Assembly: GCF_038003085.1 (NCBI RefSeq)
Contig: NZ_JBBOOM010000001.1
Span: 1,736,001-1,800,000 of the forward strand
Source: Psychrobacillus sp. FSL K6-2836
Lineage (GTDB): Bacteria; Bacillota; Bacilli; Bacillales_A; Planococcaceae
DNA: 64,000 nucleotides
Reading direction: 5' to 3'
Positions 61,177-64,000 of this stretch are shown piece after piece (position 1 is the first letter of the stretch; each line of letters starts with the position of its first letter). The notes below the pieces were generated by a model. The model saw nothing but the letters and a program-made list of their open reading frames with translations. It was not told the origin of the DNA and did no database searches. The translations under genes and the position numbers were made by a program.

Positions 61177-61998
61177 TTACCCTTTTACTGCACTTGCAGA
61201 GATTCCTTCCACTACTTTATTACTAAAGAAGATAAAAGCAATAATGATTGGTAGTACACTTATGATAAGAGTTGCCCCTATTGCCCCCCAATCCGTCATA
61301 TATTGACCGATAAAGTTTTGGATACCGACTGTTAATGTTTTATATTTCTCAGAGCTTATAAACGTATTAACGAAAACAAACTCATTCCAGTTATAAATCA
61401 TATTAATCACAACAGTAGTAGACATTACTGGTACTGTCATAGGGAGAATAACTTGGAAAAACATTCGATTCACTGAGCAACCATCTATTACGGCTGCTTC
61501 CTCTATTTCCCTTGGCAGCGTGTAATAGAAACCAAGCAAAATCATCATCGTAATTGGTAGATTATAGGCTGTATATGTAATAACAACTCCCAGCGGATTA
61601 TCTATTAAATTTACACTTAAAAACATACTGTATAGAGGGATTAGTGCTGAATGGATAGGAATCATAAGCCCTATGATGAACAGGCTAAGAACTGCCCCAC
61701 TTAACTTCCATCTCATTCGAGTTATCGCAAAAGTTGCCATACTTGCAAAAAGTACGGTTAACAATATAGCTAGTGCGGTGATCCAAACACTATTAAAGAA
61801 GTAAACTCCTATACCTCCATCCCATACTTTTAGATAGTTTTCCCATCTAAACTCAGAGGGTAATGCAAATGGTGAACCCGCAAATATTTCTCGATTATCT
61901 TTTAATGAGAAGATGAATAACCATATTAGCGGGACGATTTGAAACAATGCTACAACCAATAGACTAAAATATAAAAAAAAGTAGCCTACACGCTTCAT
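61177..61998 (-). CDS. Carbohydrate ABC transporter permease (MalG type), xylose locus
   Basis: The ATG at 61998 (273 aa) is seven bases after GGAGG. It has six membrane segments, and an EAA loop LPREIEEAAVIDGCSVNRMF ... ILPMTVPV near residues 180-207. NREIFAGSPFALPSEFRWENY near 35 is typical of the extracellular loop. It pairs with the permease at 62012 and lies 14 bp after it. It is the inner-membrane half of a CUT1 importer, probably for xylosides or xylo-oligosaccharides. Confidence 0.92.
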   Translation of the reverse strand: MKRVGYFFLYFSLLVVALFQIVPLIWLFIFSLKDNREIFAGSPFALPSEFRWENYLKVWDGGIGVYFFNSVWITALAILLTVLFASMATFAITRMRWKLSGAVLSLFIIGLMIPIHSALIPLYSMFLSVNLIDNPLGVVITYTAYNLPITMMILLGFYYTLPREIEEAAVIDGCSVNRMFFQVILPMTVPVMSTTVVINMIYNWNEFVFVNTFISSEKYKTLTVGIQNFIGQYMTDWGAIGATLIISVLPIIIAFIFFSNKVVEGISASAVKG

Positions 61999-62011
61999 AT
62001 ACAAACCTCCT

Positions 62012-62890
62012 TTAATATTCTATTCTCTCTTTTGGTGTAGTTAATTTACGAATGATAAAGGTTACGATTAATGTAATTATTAGTAGAAGGAATCCAATCG
62101 CACTTCCATACCCGAAGTTATAACTTGAAAATGCTAACTTATACATATAGGAAGCCATTACTTCACTTGCACCATTCGGTCCACCAGAAGTCATCACATA
62201 TATTAAATCAAAATATTTTAACGACCCAACTATTGCTAGTACGACCGTCACACTGACTACTTCCTTGATCAAAGGCAACTTAATCTTCGTAGCAATTTGA
62301 AATGCAGAAGCACCATCGATTCTCGCCGCTTCGATTAATGACTCCGGAATATTCTTTAATGCAGCATAGTAAATCAAAATATAAAAGCCCGCATATTGCC
62401 ACAAAATTGGGATGAAAATTGCAAATAAAACTAAAGATGGATCCGCTAGCCAAGCAGGTGGATTTTCCACTCCTATTTGTTTAAGAAACACATTTAAAAT
62501 ACCATTCGAAGGATTATATACTTTGATCCAAAGCTGAGCAATCGCAACAGAGGACAATAGCATCGGTATTAAATATATCTTTCTCAATAAATCCGATCCT
62601 TTTATCTTGGATGCCAATATAAAGGATATTGTTAAATAAATGCCTAAACTCAGTGTGGAGAATATCGCCAGTAAAAACGAATGATAGGCACTACTCCAAA
62701 ACTTCATATCTTGCAGACCATTTATATAATTCTCTAATCCAATGAATGTTTTATCACCTATTCCATCCCACTCCATTAAGCCATAATACCCTGATAGAAT
62801 TAGCGGAATGAATACTAACACCAGAACTAGCAACAATGCAGGAGAAATATATAAAGCTATTAACAGTTTGTTAGACATTACCTTGTTCAA
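62012..62890 (-). CDS. Carbohydrate ABC transporter permease (MalF type), xylose locus
   Basis: I use the TTG at 62890 (292 aa), eight bases after AAGGAAGGAG; an ATG at 62914 lies before that site and an ATG at 62878 is the alternative. It has about six membrane helices, starting LLIALYISPALLLVLVLVFI. The EAA loop is ESLIEAARIDGASAFQIATK near residue 188, and TSGGPNGASEVM is near 234. It works with the downstream permease and the binding protein upstream. The family is certain, the cargo inferred from the xyl genes. Confidence 0.9.
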   Translation of the reverse strand: MNKVMSNKLLIALYISPALLLVLVLVFIPLILSGYYGLMEWDGIGDKTFIGLENYINGLQDMKFWSSAYHSFLLAIFSTLSLGIYLTISFILASKIKGSDLLRKIYLIPMLLSSVAIAQLWIKVYNPSNGILNVFLKQIGVENPPAWLADPSLVLFAIFIPILWQYAGFYILIYYAALKNIPESLIEAARIDGASAFQIATKIKLPLIKEVVSVTVVLAIVGSLKYFDLIYVMTSGGPNGASEVMASYMYKLAFSSYNFGYGSAIGFLLLIITLIVTFIIRKLTTPKERIEY

Positions 62891-63193
62891 AACAGTCAAC
62901 TCCTTCCTTACCATGTAGAGAAGGGTTATCCAACCGAAAAGGATAACCCTCTTTTTTAGAAATTTTCTTTTTAATCCAATTTATTAAAGAACTGATTAGT
63001 AGTAAAGTCTGATTAATGTTGATATCCACTTTAGGCGGACGCTTTTCGTGGGCACGACTTCAATCTCCTCATCACTGCGAAAACATATGCTCCTGCGGTT
63101 ACTCGTCGCAAAGACATTGGAGTCGCCGCCTTTCGCTCCAATCAACGAAGTCTACTTTATAATAAGTTAATTATGAAATTGACTCGTTCATTT
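62891..63193. other. Intergenic region between the binding protein and permease genes
   Basis: About 300 bp. Most of it is copy 2 of the palindromic repeat (63018-63144). AAGGGTTATC and GATAACCCTC with TTTTTT near 62923-62956 form a minus-strand hairpin that could attenuate transcription into the permease genes. That would leave more binding protein than permease. Confidence 0.6.
63018..63144 (-). repeat. Palindromic intergenic repeat, copy 2
   Basis: Read on the minus strand, it starts TTGATTGGAGCGAAAGGCGG, continues GGCGACTCCA and ends AAAGCGTCCGCCTAAAGTGG. Both ends match copy 1 (9407-9444 plus 10868-10960), while the middle differs. Confidence 0.75.
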
Positions 63194-64000
63194 CTATTTT
63201 GAAAGTGCTTCCTCATGTGCTTTTGCAAATTCTTCAGGAGTCATTTCTTTTCCAAATAGAGCTTGAATCGAGTCTAAATGTACTTGTGCTACATCTGGAC
63301 TCATTTGAACATCCGCAAATAGCGTAATATTACTTGCTTCATTTAATTCATTTAAAATATCAATATACATTTCCGGAAGATCTAATGAATCAGCATCCAC
63401 TTTAGTAGCAGGGATTACGCCAGCTTGTGTAACAGCTTTTTCTCCCCATTTCTTAACAAAGTACGCTGCAAAATCTTTCGCTTCTTCTTTTACTTTAGAA
63501 TCCTCTGCTACGAATAGTCCAACTCCAGGACCACCAACAAAACTATTCATATCCCCGTTACCATCTACTGTAGGGAACTTCAGGTATTCAACGGAATCTC
63601 TAAATTCCTGTGGTACAGTTTCGTTCGTTGTATAGTTTGGCAAATCCCAAGTTGCGATTAAATACATTGGCACTTGCTCACTCATGAACATACTTTTTGC
63701 TTCCTCATCTGCTAATCCGTTAAATCCATTAACAAATGCACCCATATCTACAAGGTCTTGAACCTTTTGCGCTGCCTCTACTAATGCAGGATCTTCGAAA
63801 GAACCTGAGCGATCAATTGCCTTATTTAGGACATCGGCCCCACCAAGGCGATCCGCTAAATACATATACCAAAGTGATCCTGTCCAAGCATCTTTATTTC
63901 CTAAAGCAATTGGGTCAATTCCATCTTCTTTAAACGCTTTTACAACATTCTCTAATTCTTCAAAAGTTTTTGGTGCATCTAAGCCTTGTTCATCAAACAT
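63194..64000 (-). CDS. Sugar-binding protein of ABC importer, N-terminus beyond the window
   Basis: The frame is open to the right edge; the 268 residues seen are the C-terminal two thirds of an SBP_bac_1 protein. GLDAPKTFEELENVVKAFKEDGIDPIA is the usual hinge region, followed by WTGSLWYMYLADRLGG, MFMSEQVPMYLIATWDLPNY, and the end EMTPEEFAKAHEEALS. The Met at the edge is internal, not the start. It is the first gene of the second CUT1 importer and would be a surface lipoprotein, though the signal peptide is not in view. Xylose or xylo-oligosaccharide is the likely ligand, by context. Confidence 0.9.
   Translation of the reverse strand: MFDEQGLDAPKTFEELENVVKAFKEDGIDPIALGNKDAWTGSLWYMYLADRLGGADVLNKAIDRSGSFEDPALVEAAQKVQDLVDMGAFVNGFNGLADEEAKSMFMSEQVPMYLIATWDLPNYTTNETVPQEFRDSVEYLKFPTVDGNGDMNSFVGGPGVGLFVAEDSKVKEEAKDFAAYFVKKWGEKAVTQAGVIPATKVDADSLDLPEMYIDILNELNEASNITLFADVQMSPDVAQVHLDSIQALFGKEMTPEEFAKAHEEALSK

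Overview
The window is low-GC DNA from a spore-forming member of the Bacillales, most likely a Planococcaceae/Bacillaceae relative (Psychrobacillus- or Lysinibacillus-like; the genus is inferred). Signs are strong AGGAGG ribosome sites, many TTG/GTG starts, the spore gene tlp, ykoGHI- and yqhGH-like blocks as in Bacillus subtilis, a yceC-H-like tellurium/stress operon, and promoters matching sigma-B and an ECF (sigma-W type) factor.

Layout. 1-8943: a carbohydrate-type uptake and oxidation locus. It has an FAD oxidoreductase (cut by the left edge), a Gfo/Idh dehydrogenase, an MDR dehydrogenase, a divergent regulator combining a degenerate GGDEF-like domain with a winged-helix end, a complete ABC importer (lipoprotein plus two permeases) and a DUF624 membrane protein. 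9445-10867: an intact IS3-family element that has split a palindromic intergenic repeat; a second copy of that repeat lies at 63018-63144. 11287-12868: an EamA exporter and a small serine esterase. 13033-22948: the main stress operon, terD-terD / C-C lyase / PRTase-TRSP / PRTase-PELOTA / HAD / yceG / telA / terD / terC, preceded by a clear sigma-W-type promoter. 23136-26540: SDR, a 57-aa ORF, a CYP152-type P450, a Cys-rich copper-storage-like protein and a decayed nupC tail. The P450, the Cys-rich gene and ydaT at 47 kb each have a sigma-B-like promoter. 26714-30492: a two-component system with two PepSY proteins.

30579-42552: an acyl-CoA catabolic regulon. The minus strand carries enoyl-CoA hydratase, GntP permease, thiolase, 3-hydroxyacyl-CoA dehydrogenase, two short hotdog proteins, a thioesterase, a second crotonase and an acyl-CoA ligase. 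The plus strand carries a LacI regulator, an aldehyde dehydrogenase and an iron alcohol dehydrogenase. An identical 19-bp palindrome lies before both arms, and a perfect CcpA cre sits at the left promoter, so one regulator plus catabolite repression probably controls both. 42714-54187: housekeeping and sporulation genes, a coiled-coil protein and a 70-aa protein that share one C-terminal domain, yqhGH, a tRNA cluster (Ser, fMet, Asp, Phe, Gly) with local repeats, tlp, a radical SAM protein and an aldo/keto reductase. 54241-64000: the xylose locus (xylA, xylB, aldo/keto reductase, Gfo/Idh, galM), a divergent DUF624 gene and a second sugar ABC importer whose binding protein runs off the right edge.

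The stress operon belongs to a family already described by comparative genomics. The less familiar points are the GGDEF-like regulator, the shared LPPNY domain, the hotdog pair in the acyl-CoA operon, the two-site LacI/cre wiring, the exact 21-nt periodic tract at 29.7 kb and the fMet-tRNA fragment.
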